Positions 45,201 to 53,775 of a stretch of DNA of 64,000 bases are shown one piece after another. The position numbers and the translations under genes are program-made. The stretch comes from JAHIKV01 sp963733145 (GTDB lineage: Bacteria; Planctomycetota; Planctomycetia; Pirellulales; Thermoguttaceae), in contig CAVTCJ010000021.1 of assembly GCA_963733145.1 (NCBI GenBank), forward strand, positions 1-64,000, written 5' to 3'. The notes beneath the pieces were generated by a model that saw nothing but the letters and a program-made list of their open reading frames with translations, was not told the origin of the DNA and did not search any database. Within the stretch, counting starts at the first letter, position 1, and each line of letters begins with the position of its first letter.

Positions 45201-45791
45201 GGGGAGTTCGTCGGCGACGAGGCGGTCGGCAAAGGGGGCCGCAAAACGCCCAGCCGCCTGACGCCCGACCCGAACGTGGCCGGACAGATCAAGGACCACG
45301 ACCGGCAGCCGGCCGGCGGCGCCACCGGCGGCGGCAAGGAAAGCGGCAAGGGGGGCGAGGGGCTCGAAGGACCCGTGCCGCGCTCGCCCGGCCCCCGCGA
45401 CGCCCAGCGGCTCGCCGGCCGTCAGGCCGAGCTCCGCAACAAGGCCGAGGGCATCGACCTGCGCCTGCAGGTCTCCCAATTTAACCACACCGACCTGAAG
45501 AAGCTGATCGAGATCATGGCCCAGGTCGAGCGCGACCTGAAGGCCGGCAACTACCGCAACGCCTTGCGGCAGCGGGAGGTCTTGCTGGAAGGGCTGGGCA
45601 ACGTGAAAAAATACCTCCGGGGCGATTTCCAGAGCCGCCGCGATACGTCGGAGAATCTGCCCGCCGACGTCCGCAAGGAACTGCTCGGCGGCATGCACGA
45701 TCCCTCGCCCGCCGGCTGGGAGGAACTCAACCGGCGATATTTCGATCGGTTGTCGAAGGGGGACGGCGAGAAGGGGAAGGAACATCAATGA
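42259..45791 (+). CDS. DUF4175-like large membrane protein, one frameshift
   Basis: Two long frames join at about 44325 into one protein of about 1,175 residues. The N-terminus has two helices (LLSTTALAAGVSFGLFVCFM, LLGLSAAWLLISLALMILV) and a third near residue 170. Immunoglobulin-like repeats follow (residues 190-430), then long charged coiled-coil segments (KNKLETLRGKLDKFLEQQKK) and a Gly-rich C-terminal part. Such proteins occur with DUF4159, MoxR and DUF58 genes. The break is in the third copy of a 33-bp in-frame repeat, where CCGCCGGC reads CCGCGGC. Adding the lost C restores RLASAGTADRADKADVPSAA and the downstream frame. A second in-frame repeat pair lies at 43597-43699. No ribosome-binding site is evident. 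Confidence 0.85.
43597..43699. repeat. Two tandem 48-bp GGGAGAGGGGCCGGGGGTGAGGG units inside the DUF4175 gene
   Basis: Each unit is 48 bases (16 codons) and is translated as EGPGVRASENSPRPQG-like peptides. This is the same DNA family as 7924-7963 and 20238-20280, but read in a third frame. Confidence 0.88.
44242..44370. repeat. GTTTAGCATCCGCCGGCACGGCGGATC, three 33-bp units plus inverted arm, inside the DUF4175 gene
   Basis: Units start at 44243, 44276 and 44309 and end with the inverted arm GTGCCGTCGGCCGCTAAAC. They are translated RLASAGTADQG, RLASAGTADRG and so on. The third copy has lost one C, which is the site of the frameshift. Confidence 0.88.
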
Positions 45792-45839
45792 CGAGATAAG
45801 GTTGCAGATTGAAGTGTGTAGTTGTTCAGCGCGTGAATT

Positions 45840-47285
45840 ATGTTTGCAGGAATGAGCGTGATAATCACCTGTATTGGGCCGAAGGCCCTCCGGTTCTCCC
45901 AGCCCAGGGCAACGCCCTGGGGAGCGGGGCGTCGCGTCACGTTCCTATCGGCCCAACGGGCCAACCGTTCTCAAAAAGCGAATTATTGGCCCGTTGGGCC
46001 GGTGTGGTATTCCCGCTTTTACGCTCCCCAGGGCGATGCCCTGGGCTGGGCGAACGGCTGCCCCTTCGGGGCTACACTGGAAGCGGCTCATCTGTTACAC
46101 AATTTACAATTTGTAGCCGCCAATCTTCTCCTTCTCATATTCTTCTCCGCCCTCTCCACTTCCACCGCCACGGCCGCCGACGCCCGCAAGGTGGTGATCC
46201 CCTTCGATTTCGTCTCGAAATTCGACGGCGGCCGCTACGGCCGGATGGTCGGCGAGATGATCTGGACGAAGCTCTCGCGCGAGGCCGGGTTCATCGTCCC
46301 CGAGTCGATGGACGAGGTCCGCGACTACTGCGCGGCCCATAAGCTCGCCCCGTCGCCCGAGATGGAGCTGGCGGCGATGCAAAAAATCATCCGCGAGGAT
46401 TTCGCCGCGCAGATCGGCATTTGGGGGAGCATCGAGCGGGCAAAAGGCGCCGACGCCGACGTCTACGACTTGACGATCAAGTGCGTCGATTTCTCCGACG
46501 AGCGGCAGGCGAAGGTGATTTACGACGCTACGGTCCGCACCAAAACCGTTAGCGAAATCCCCCACGTGTACGTCAAACGGATGATCGACGCGCTGGCCGG
46601 CCGCGGAAAAGGGGACAGTTCCCCAGCGGGCCTCGACAAAATTGCCGAAGAGAACTGGAAGAAGCAGCCGAACCTGATTGCCGGCGATTTCGAGCACGGG
46701 ACGAATGGCGTCCCCAAGGGCTGGGACAAAGTTGCCGGCCAGCAGCGCGAGCCGCTCGGGGGACTGGTCCGCTGGACGGCCGAAAAGGGCAACCCGTCGA
46801 ACAAGGTGATCCGCTTCACCCTCGACCAGCAGGTCGCCGAGAACGAAGGTGTAATGTATTACAGCGACTATTTTCCCGTTGAGGAGGGGGCCAAGTATCG
46901 CTTCCAGTGCCGCTGGCGCAGCGACGGTCCGGCCGTGAAGGTCTTCGTGAAGTGCTACGATTATCCGCCCGACGAAGGCCGCCGCCGCGAGGTCTATCGC
47001 AGCCAGCAGAACCTCAAGGGCGCCAGCGGCCGTTGGAACACTCACACCGAGGATTTCACCCCGCGGCACCCGCAATTCACGCCCCGTTGGGGCCGCGTGA
47101 TGCTCTACGCGTATCTCAAGCCGGGCTCGGTCGAGTTCGACGACGTGATCGTCAAGCGGATCGCTCCCGCCTCGCCCGGCGAGCGGTTGAAAGTCCGCCG
47201 GCCGTCGAGCCAGGGCAAAACCACCACCAAGGAGATCGAGGCCGACGAGCGCCGCGGTAAGAATCAGAATAGAGACCATAAGTAG
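45840..47285 (+). CDS. Exported protein with C-terminal carbohydrate-binding-like domain, start uncertain
   Basis: The frame opens at the ATG at 45840. The first 85 codons, however, read through a GGGCCGAAGGCCC/CCCAGGGCAACGCCC repeat, and the natural protein seems to begin near 46100 at a signal peptide (FVAANLLLLIFFSALSTSTA). The mature part has an alpha/beta domain (KVVIPFDFVSKFDGGRYGRM, AAQIGIWGSIERAKGADADV) reminiscent of TolB- or LpoB-like lipoprotein domains. A beta-sandwich from about residue 300 (NLIAGDFEHGTNGVPKGWDK, KYRFQCRWRSDGPAVKVFVK) resembles a family 4/9 carbohydrate-binding module. A GGGGACAGTTCCCC repeat at 46605-46627 is read in frame. Its function is unknown. Confidence 0.7.
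   Translation: MFAGMSVIITCIGPKALRFSQPRATPWGAGRRVTFLSAQRANRSQKANYWPVGPVWYSRFYAPQGDALGWANGCPFGATLEAAHLLHNLQFVAANLLLLIFFSALSTSTATAADARKVVIPFDFVSKFDGGRYGRMVGEMIWTKLSREAGFIVPESMDEVRDYCAAHKLAPSPEMELAAMQKIIREDFAAQIGIWGSIERAKGADADVYDLTIKCVDFSDERQAKVIYDATVRTKTVSEIPHVYVKRMIDALAGRGKGDSSPAGLDKIAEENWKKQPNLIAGDFEHGTNGVPKGWDKVAGQQREPLGGLVRWTAEKGNPSNKVIRFTLDQQVAENEGVMYYSDYFPVEEGAKYRFQCRWRSDGPAVKVFVKCYDYPPDEGRRREVYRSQQNLKGASGRWNTHTEDFTPRHPQFTPRWGRVMLYAYLKPGSVEFDDVIVKRIAPASPGERLKVRRPSSQGKTTTKEIEADERRGKNQNRDHK
45880..46085. repeat. GGGCCGAAGGCCC and CCAGGGCAACGCCCTGG repeat cluster
   Basis: It includes CCCAGCCCAGGGCAACGCCC-TGG with its inverted counterpart CCCCAGGGCGATGCCCTGGG, and GGCCCAACGGGCC. The cluster precedes the exported protein gene and probably contains its real promoter and start. 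Confidence 0.65.
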
Positions 47286-47329
47286 TATCTGGCACTGCAA
47301 TTTAGGGAAGCGAAACAACGGTTGAATAT

Positions 47330-48637
47330 ATGAATGATGAAGAATTGTTGAAGCGCATCTCGATCGACCCGCATGTGTGCTCCGGTAGACCTTGCATTCG
47401 CGGCACTCGTATCTGGGTGACCGCAATCGTCGAAAACCTTGCCGAAGGAACTTCTCTGGAAGAAATCCTCGCGGCATACCCTGCTATAACCAAGGACGAT
47501 ATCCACGCCGCATTGGTTTTTTCCGCCAAAATGATCAAAGATAGGAATGTGAAAGGAATGCACCACTACGAATACACTTCCCAGGACTTTGGCCGCAATC
47601 CCTTGATGTTCTATTATGAGGTCACGCTGGCCTGCGACCTGGTGTGCAAGCACTGCCGGGCGTCGGCCCAGGCCGATCCGCACCCGGGCGAGCTTTCCAC
47701 CGACCAGGCGAAGGCCTTGATCGAGCAGGTGGCCTCGTTTCCCCGCCGGCCGAACATCGTCTTTACCGGCGGCGACCCGCTGAAACGGGGCGACGTCTTC
47801 ACGCTCATCCGTCACGCGGCGGACGCCGGACTGCACGTGGCCCTGACCCCCTCGGCCACGCCGCTGGCGACGCTCGAGGCATTTCAAAAGGCGAAAGAGG
47901 CCGGCGTCGGGGCGCTGGGCATCAGCCTCGACGGCCCGGACGCGGCGATCCACGACGCCTTCCGCGGCTGGGAGGGGAGTTTTCAGCGGACGATGGAAAT
48001 GCTGGACAACGCCCGGCAGTTGCAATTGCCCGTGCAGGTCAACACCACGATCACGGCCCGCAACTTCCGGCAGGTGGACGCGATGGCCGCGCTGCTGGCC
48101 GAGCGGGGCATCGCCATGTGGTCGGTGTTTTTTCTGGTGCCGGTCGGCCGCGGCGTCGAGGAGCAACGGATATCGCCCGAGCAGTACGAGGAGGTCTTCG
48201 AGCGGCTGTGGGATCACGCCCGGCGACAGCCTTACGCGGTGAAGACGACCGAGGCGCCGCACTATCGGCGTTTCGTGCTGCAGCGCGGCGGCGATCCGCT
48301 GGCGGGTCCCGACCAGTCCGCTCCCGCCCGGGCGCCGCTGGGCGTGGGCGACGGCAAGGGGATCATGTTCGTCAGCCACACGGGCGAGATTTTTCCCGCC
48401 GGGTTCCTCCCGCTCTGCTGCGGGCGGTTCCCGGCCGACTCGGTGGTCGACGTGTATCAGAACCATCCCACCTTCCTCGCCGTGCGCGATCCCGATCGGC
48501 TGAAGGGGCGCTGCGGCGTCTGCGAATATCGCCGCGTCTGCGGCGGCAGCCGCGCCCGGGCGTTCGCCCTGACCGGCGATTTCATGGAGACCGATCCGGA
48601 TTGCAATTACGTGCCGCGCGGGTGGAAGGAATCGTAG
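47330..48637 (+). CDS. DUF433 domain fused to a radical SAM/SPASM protein
   Basis: Residues 1-72 are a DUF433 helix-turn-helix-like domain (SIDPHVCSGRPCIRGTRIWV, LAAYPAITKDDIHAAL). From Met-77 the sequence is a radical SAM protein like the TIGR04053 group: FGRNPLMFYYEVT, the [4Fe-4S] motif CDLVCKHC, VFTGGDPLKRGD, and a C-terminal SPASM-type Cys cluster (LPLCCGRFP, CGVCEYRRVCGGSRARAFA). It presumably carries out a radical modification, perhaps of a peptide or heme precursor. The frame is open throughout, so a real fusion is possible. The radical SAM part could instead start at the ATG at 47558, although GGA lies too close to it for a normal ribosome-binding site. Confidence 0.85.
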   Translation: MNDEELLKRISIDPHVCSGRPCIRGTRIWVTAIVENLAEGTSLEEILAAYPAITKDDIHAALVFSAKMIKDRNVKGMHHYEYTSQDFGRNPLMFYYEVTLACDLVCKHCRASAQADPHPGELSTDQAKALIEQVASFPRRPNIVFTGGDPLKRGDVFTLIRHAADAGLHVALTPSATPLATLEAFQKAKEAGVGALGISLDGPDAAIHDAFRGWEGSFQRTMEMLDNARQLQLPVQVNTTITARNFRQVDAMAALLAERGIAMWSVFFLVPVGRGVEEQRISPEQYEEVFERLWDHARRQPYAVKTTEAPHYRRFVLQRGGDPLAGPDQSAPARAPLGVGDGKGIMFVSHTGEIFPAGFLPLCCGRFPADSVVDVYQNHPTFLAVRDPDRLKGRCGVCEYRRVCGGSRARAFALTGDFMETDPDCNYVPRGWKES

Positions 48638-48668
48638 CCATAGAACATCAGGCATACGCACGATCGAT

Positions 48669-48737
48669 CGTTTAGCGGCCGTCGGTACGACGGCCCATGC
48701 CCCGCCGCAGGCCGCCGTACCGGCGGCCGCTAAACGG
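48669..48737. repeat. GTTTAGCGGCCGTCGGTACGACGG palindrome
   Basis: The arms GTTTAGCGGCCGTCGGTACG and CGTACCGGCGGCCGCTAAAC lie between the convergent radical SAM and mnmE genes. Confidence 0.85.
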
Positions 48738-48761
48738 GCTTAGCGATGCTTTCTTGCCGCG

Positions 48762-50153
48762 TCACTTGCCGACGCAGAAGCGGCTGAAGATGCGATCCAG
48801 CACGTCGTCGGCATAGACCGCGCCGACGACTTTTCCCAGTTCCTCCAGGGCCAGGCGAATTTCAGCGGCGGCCAGTTCATCCTGTCCGGCTTCGGCGACG
48901 CGGCGGGTGCGCTCGATGCTCAGGCCGGCGAGCCGCAACGACTCTCGGCAGCGAACGGCCGTATCGGCAACGACGTCCGCCGTCCCGGCCCGCGCGGCCA
49001 ATATCTTCCGCCGCAACTCGCCGCGCAGCCGATCGATTCCCGCGCCGGTCCGGCTGGTGGTGGGCAATGCGCGGAAATCCAGCCTGGTGTCTCCACCAAG
49101 GTCGCACTTCGTCAGCACGACGATTGTTCGCTCGGCGGCGTTTCTCGCCTGCTCCCGCTCCCAATCGTCCAGCGGGCGGGACGAGTCGATACAGAGCAGG
49201 CGGATGGTTGCTTGGCGGGACCGCTCGGCGGCGGCGGATTGGGCGGCGTCGTCAATTTCTTGCGAAACCGCAAACGGGGCCATTGAATGACCAGTGAGCC
49301 GGTCATCCCTCGTTCCCGCGGCGTCGATCAAGCGGCATTTCACGCCGTCGAGATCCAGTTCGGCGACCAGATAGTCCCGCGTGGTGCCGGGCAGATCGGC
49401 GACCAGGGCCGCGGCGTCGGCGGCCAGGGCGTTGAAGAGGCTGCTCTTGCCGACGTTCGGCCGGCCGGCCAGCACTGCACTTTCCAGTTCGACCGACTCG
49501 CCGCGGGAGGCCATTTGGGCCAGCGCCGCCGCAATCTGCTTGGCGGCCTCGTCCAGCCGGGCGAGCAACTCGTCGCGGGCAATGAAGGGAATCTCCTCGT
49601 CGGCGAAATCGAAGCCCGCCTCCAGGTGCGAGAGCAGATCGAGGAGCGCTTCGCGGAGCGCGTGGAGCGGCCGGGCAAGTCCGCCCGCCAGTTGCCGCAG
49701 GGCGACGTCGAGTTCGCGGCGGTCCGCGGCGTCGATCACGCCCAGGACGGCCTCGGCCTGGCTGAGGTCGATCCGCCCGCCGAGAAACGCGCGGAGGGTG
49801 AATTCGCCCGGTCCGGCCAATCGGGCCCCGGCCGCGGTGAGCGAGCGCAGCACGAGTTGCAGCAGCGGCGGCGAGCCGAGCGTGTGGATTTCGACGACCG
49901 GCTGCCCGGTGTAGCTCCGCCCGTCCGGCCAACAATAAACTTCGCAGGGCAAGGGCGAAGCGAGTTCGGGCAAATGGAGCGCGCCGGACGCTGCGCAGGG
50001 CGATTGCGGCTCGGCGAGTAGCTCGGATTCCTCGCCCCGGAAATATCGTGCGACCGAGGGGAAGGCGTCCGGCCCGCTGACGCGGACGATTCCCCGGGCG
50101 GCGCCTCCCGGCGGCGAGGCAACGGCGGCGATCGTGTCGTCCAGGGGGTGCAT
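48762..50153 (-). CDS. mnmE: tRNA modification GTPase MnmE (TrmE)
   Basis: The 463-residue length is normal for MnmE. The N-terminal folate-binding domain starts DDTIAAVASPPGGAARGIVR and includes RIDLSQAEAVLGVIDAADRR. The inserted G domain has the P-loop AGRPNVGKSSLFN, the G3 region DAAGTRD and the G4 region LTKCD. The C-terminus ends IFSRFCVGK with the conserved Cys (CxGK). With MnmG it installs the cmnm5 group on wobble uridines of tRNA. It lies 82 bases after yidC on the same strand, a common bacterial arrangement, and is probably co-transcribed with it. Confidence 0.97.
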   Translation of the reverse strand: MHPLDDTIAAVASPPGGAARGIVRVSGPDAFPSVARYFRGEESELLAEPQSPCAASGALHLPELASPLPCEVYCWPDGRSYTGQPVVEIHTLGSPPLLQLVLRSLTAAGARLAGPGEFTLRAFLGGRIDLSQAEAVLGVIDAADRRELDVALRQLAGGLARPLHALREALLDLLSHLEAGFDFADEEIPFIARDELLARLDEAAKQIAAALAQMASRGESVELESAVLAGRPNVGKSSLFNALAADAAALVADLPGTTRDYLVAELDLDGVKCRLIDAAGTRDDRLTGHSMAPFAVSQEIDDAAQSAAAERSRQATIRLLCIDSSRPLDDWEREQARNAAERTIVVLTKCDLGGDTRLDFRALPTTSRTGAGIDRLRGELRRKILAARAGTADVVADTAVRCRESLRLAGLSIERTRRVAEAGQDELAAAEIRLALEELGKVVGAVYADDVLDRIFSRFCVGK

Positions 50154-50235
50154 GTTCGATCAGTCGGCGTAGAGAGTACGTTTCACGCACCTCAGAACGG
50201 TCGCGTTCCGCTTGCGGTTTCGCAGCCGCGATTCT

Positions 50236-52626
50236 TTACTTCTTCTTCCGCAATTTATCGGCGACGGCGCGTTCGCGGGCCTTGGCCTCCCCGCGGGTTT
50301 CCGGGGCCGATGTCACCGGCGCCGGCTTGGGGAAGAACTGCCGCTCGGCCAATCCCCATATACTGGAGGCGATAAAGTAGAGGCACAGTCCGCTGGCCAC
50401 CTTGTAGAACAGCAGGCCCATGAACAGCATCATGTACTTCATGATTTTCTGCTGCATGGCCGCTTGGTCGTCGGCCGCCGGCGGCATGAGTATCTTCTGC
50501 TGGGCAATGAATAGCACGACCGTCAGGATAGGCAGCAGGTTGAAATACGGCCCGAGGCCGAAAATCCCCTGCCCGCTGTTGACCCAATCCAGTCCGAGTT
50601 TATGCCACATGTTGCTCCAGTCGATAAGCATGTCCGGCGCGGCCAGGTTCGAGCACCAACGGACGGCGTTGGAGATCAACGGCGCGTTGCGCAGCTCGAT
50701 GTCGACCATCAGCGCCCTGTACAGCCCGATAAACACCGGCATCTGGATGAAGATCGGCAGGCAGCCGCTCAGCGGGTTGTAGTTGTGCTTGCGGAACAAT
50801 TCCTGCTGGGCCTTGGTGCGGGCCTCGGAGTTGTTCTTGTACTTCTCCTGGAGTTTCTTGATCTCCGGCTGCAAGAGTTGCATCTTCTGCGCGCCGACGA
50901 CCTGCTTGCGGCTCAAGGGGAACATGCAAGCCCGGATCAGCACGGTCAGGAGGATGATCGCCAGCCCGTAGTTGAAGGTCACGAAGTAGAAGAAGTGCAG
51001 CACCTTGGTCAGCGGCACGGCGACCACGGCGAAGATCGGCCAGCCGTAGTAGACCAACTCGCTCAGTTGATATTCGGGGTTGGCCAGCAGCGGCGGCCGC
51101 TTCGGTCCGGCGAAGAGCATCATCTGGTGCCTCAACACCTTGCCCGGTTCGAGCTTCGCCGTCACGCTCGTCAAGCGGCAGGAAGTATTGGCCCAGTTTG
51201 TGTGTTTCGGGTCAACCCGGCCCACGCAGATCGGCTCGATGTTGGCGAACCATACGTCCGCGGAGTTTTTCCGCTGGGGCATCAGCACGGCGGAAAAATA
51301 CTGGGCGTCCACTCCGACGTAAGTCAGCATCTTGTCCGGAGGCGTATCCGGGTGCAGCTTGTCTTTCTCTCCGCCGGCTACCTTGGTGGTGTTGATCATC
51401 GTCGGCGTGGCGCCGCCGAACGAGATGACGTAGTCCCGCAGCCCCGAGCCGCCCCAGTTGCGGCTGACCTTGTAGGCGTACCACTTGCCTTCCAGCGGCA
51501 GGCCGTTGGGGCCGTCAAGCTGGTAGGCCACGTCGCTGGCCTTCTCGCCGATGTTGCGGATGCTGAGCTCGAACTCCAGGTTATAGGCCGGATAGTCCTG
51601 GTCGGCCTGCAATTTTTCGGGCACCTTGGCCAGGCTATAGGTCTTGGTGAACTCCAGGCCCAGCTTCGGAACCTTGCGGCTGAACACGGCGTGCACCTGG
51701 TCGGCTTCGACGAGCCGCCAATTGGCCGTCCGCAGCTTCAGGCCGTCCAGTTCGCGGTTGACGGACTTGGGCCGGGGAGTGATCCCGTCTGGATTGTGGT
51801 TCTTCTCTTCGGGCGCTCCCTGTTTTGTGTCTTGCTTTTCCTTCTTCTCTTGCTCCTCCAGATTCTGGTCGTCGAACTGCTGCAAGGTCAGCAGCATGGA
51901 GAGCGGATCGTCGTCTTCGGGTTGGACCACGTCCAGCGGGATGCGGCGGAGGACGGCAGGCAACTTGATCGGTTTGCCGTCGCGGACGATCGACAATTGC
52001 ACCTTCTGTCCGGGGCGTGTGGTGCGGAGGACCGTCTCCAGCGATTGCGGGCCGGAAACCGCGGCGGCGTCGACGGCCTTTAGCACGTCGCCCGGCTTCA
52101 ACCCGGCCTCGGCCGCCGGCGTGCCGGCGCCGACGTATCGCACCAGGCAGCCGTTCCCCTCGTGATCCGAGGTCGAGGCCAAATGGCCGAGATAACCGTA
52201 GCGATCGTCGACGTTGCAGTAGCGGGGACTATTCAGTTCAATCCGCGCCAGAGCGGCCCCCTTGCTGGTCAGCGTGACCAACATTCGATTATCCGATTTG
52301 GGATCCAGCGAACCGAGCGTGACCCATTTCTCGGGCTGCTCCGGCTCCGGCTTGACGGCCGGCTTGACGGCCGCGTTGACGGCGGGAGCTTTTTCCGGTT
52401 GCGGCTTTTCGGCCGGTTCTTCGACCTTTTCGCCGGGCTTCTCCGCCTTTTTGCCGGGCTTCTCCGCCTCCGGCTTTTTCGCCGGGGGTTGCTTGTTGGC
52501 CTGATTGGCGGCGGCCACGGGCTGCTGCGGATTGGCCGGAGGGGGATTCATCCGATGCATCAGCGCGGAATAGCCGAGCAGAATCGCAAACGACAACACG
52601 AGAAACAGGACGAAACGGCGCTCCAT
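50236..52626 (-). CDS. yidC: Membrane protein insertase YidC with inserted PDZ-like domain
   Basis: This 796-residue protein is longer than typical YidC (about 550). The order is an N-terminal helix, an Ala/Pro/Lys-rich linker (residues 27-100), a periplasmic beta-domain interrupted by a PDZ-like segment (about residues 159-230; GAGTPAAEAGLKPGDVLKAV, GPQSLETVLRTTRPGQKVQL), and then the 60KD_IMP core. The core includes FNYGLAIILLTVLIRACMFP, KYKNNSEARTKAQQELFRKH and PIFIQMPVFIGLYRALM. The charged C-terminus ends ADKLRKKK. It inserts proteins into the inner membrane with or without SecYEG. mnmE follows downstream. Confidence 0.96.
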   Translation of the reverse strand: MERRFVLFLVLSFAILLGYSALMHRMNPPPANPQQPVAAANQANKQPPAKKPEAEKPGKKAEKPGEKVEEPAEKPQPEKAPAVNAAVKPAVKPEPEQPEKWVTLGSLDPKSDNRMLVTLTSKGAALARIELNSPRYCNVDDRYGYLGHLASTSDHEGNGCLVRYVGAGTPAAEAGLKPGDVLKAVDAAAVSGPQSLETVLRTTRPGQKVQLSIVRDGKPIKLPAVLRRIPLDVVQPEDDDPLSMLLTLQQFDDQNLEEQEKKEKQDTKQGAPEEKNHNPDGITPRPKSVNRELDGLKLRTANWRLVEADQVHAVFSRKVPKLGLEFTKTYSLAKVPEKLQADQDYPAYNLEFELSIRNIGEKASDVAYQLDGPNGLPLEGKWYAYKVSRNWGGSGLRDYVISFGGATPTMINTTKVAGGEKDKLHPDTPPDKMLTYVGVDAQYFSAVLMPQRKNSADVWFANIEPICVGRVDPKHTNWANTSCRLTSVTAKLEPGKVLRHQMMLFAGPKRPPLLANPEYQLSELVYYGWPIFAVVAVPLTKVLHFFYFVTFNYGLAIILLTVLIRACMFPLSRKQVVGAQKMQLLQPEIKKLQEKYKNNSEARTKAQQELFRKHNYNPLSGCLPIFIQMPVFIGLYRALMVDIELRNAPLISNAVRWCSNLAAPDMLIDWSNMWHKLGLDWVNSGQGIFGLGPYFNLLPILTVVLFIAQQKILMPPAADDQAAMQQKIMKYMMLFMGLLFYKVASGLCLYFIASSIWGLAERQFFPKPAPVTSAPETRGEAKARERAVADKLRKKK

Positions 52627-52683
52627 TCGCTTATACCTTCCGGGAGATGCTGGTTGTTTGAGTATTAGCGTGCCAAGGACTCA

Positions 52684-52761
52684 CAAACGCCCCGCGACTG
52701 CGGTCGCGGGGGATGTGGAATCCCGCACTTCTCCCCCGCGACCGCAGTCGCGGGGCGTTTG
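52684..52761. repeat. CAAACGCCCCGCGACTGCGGTCGCGGGG palindrome
   Basis: Inverted arms CAAACGCCCCGCGACTGCGG and CCGCAGTCGCGGGGCGTTTG enclose a spacer. A GGGCGCGGACGCCGGGGCTA-AAC half-element follows at about 52798-52822. Both lie upstream of yidC, between it and the phosphoesterase gene. Confidence 0.8.
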
Positions 52762-52850
52762 GCCATTGTTGCTGTAGCTTTCCGAGAATAAATGTTCCCG
52801 GGCGCGGACGCCGGGGCTAAACGGGCGGCATCCTCCCCATGTCGTGAACG

Positions 52851-53600
52851 TCAACGCCCGTCGCGGAGCCGATCGCCAAGGAAATTGTCCAGTTCGGGAA
52901 CATCGTAGATTTTGGCGATCGTTTGCTCGAACGGATACTCGACGCGGCGGAACCGCACCAGATCGTCCTCCAAAATGACGTAGCAGGAGCGGGGGTTGCC
53001 GTCGCGGGGTTGCCCCACCGAACCGACGTTGATCATCACCTTCTCGCCGCCGAGATGATACTCGTAGTTCAATTCCTCGGGGCTGAAGAAATTAAAACTC
53101 TCGGTAAACACCCCCGGCACATGGGTGTGTCCCTGAAAGGCGTACTGTGGAATCAGGGCGAAAATCTTCTCCAGCTTCCGTTTGTTGTAGATGTCCTCGG
53201 GAAAAACGTACTCGTTCAACGGATTCCGCGCCGATCCGTGAACGTAGAGTGTTTTGTCCTCGATGTGCGTGCGGGGCAACTCGCCGAGGAAATCCCAACG
53301 CCGCTGCCTGGCGGCGGGAGTGCCGGGGCCGTTTTCCAGTTGGTTGCGGGTCCAGAAAATCGCCCGCTCCGCGCCCGAATTGAATCCCTCCGGATCGAAC
53401 AGGGCCCCCTGGTCGTGATTGCCCAGCAGGCAGACGGGACACTTCATAATCTCGTCGATCACCTCGCGGGGATTGGGGCCGTAGCCGACCAGATCACCCA
53501 GGCAATAAATCTCGGTGACGCCCTGGTCGCGAATGTCGGCCAACACCGCCTCGAGGCCCTCGATGTTGCTGTGAATATCGCTGATGAGTGCTCGTTTCAC
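52851..53600 (-). CDS. Calcineurin-like metallophosphoesterase (YfcE/MJ0936-type)
   Basis: This intact 249-residue protein has all the metal ligands of the small phosphodiesterase family: ISDIHSNIEGLEAVL at the N-terminus, YCLGDLVGYGPNPREVI, CLLGNHDQGALF, HGSARNP and AFQGHTHVPGVF. A two-metal centre of this kind hydrolyses phosphodiesters or phosphomonoesters. The substrate cannot be deduced from sequence. The gene is divergent from tsaB, with 175 bases between them. No special regulatory site was seen. Confidence 0.92.
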   Translation of the reverse strand: MKRALISDIHSNIEGLEAVLADIRDQGVTEIYCLGDLVGYGPNPREVIDEIMKCPVCLLGNHDQGALFDPEGFNSGAERAIFWTRNQLENGPGTPAARQRRWDFLGELPRTHIEDKTLYVHGSARNPLNEYVFPEDIYNKRKLEKIFALIPQYAFQGHTHVPGVFTESFNFFSPEELNYEYHLGGEKVMINVGSVGQPRDGNPRSCYVILEDDLVRFRRVEYPFEQTIAKIYDVPELDNFLGDRLRDGR

Positions 53601-53775
53601 GCTCTTAAGCTTTCGGGTGCCTGAGCCCGCGAGGGGGGTGTCAATACAGGAGAATTCACCACAGTCTCATTTTGTCTAACTCAGTCTATTGTCGCATCTT
53701 GGAGCGGTCAAGTCGAGATACCTCTTGTCGAAGGGGCCGGAATCGGCCATGCTTTCTCGGGGAGGCCCTTGCACG

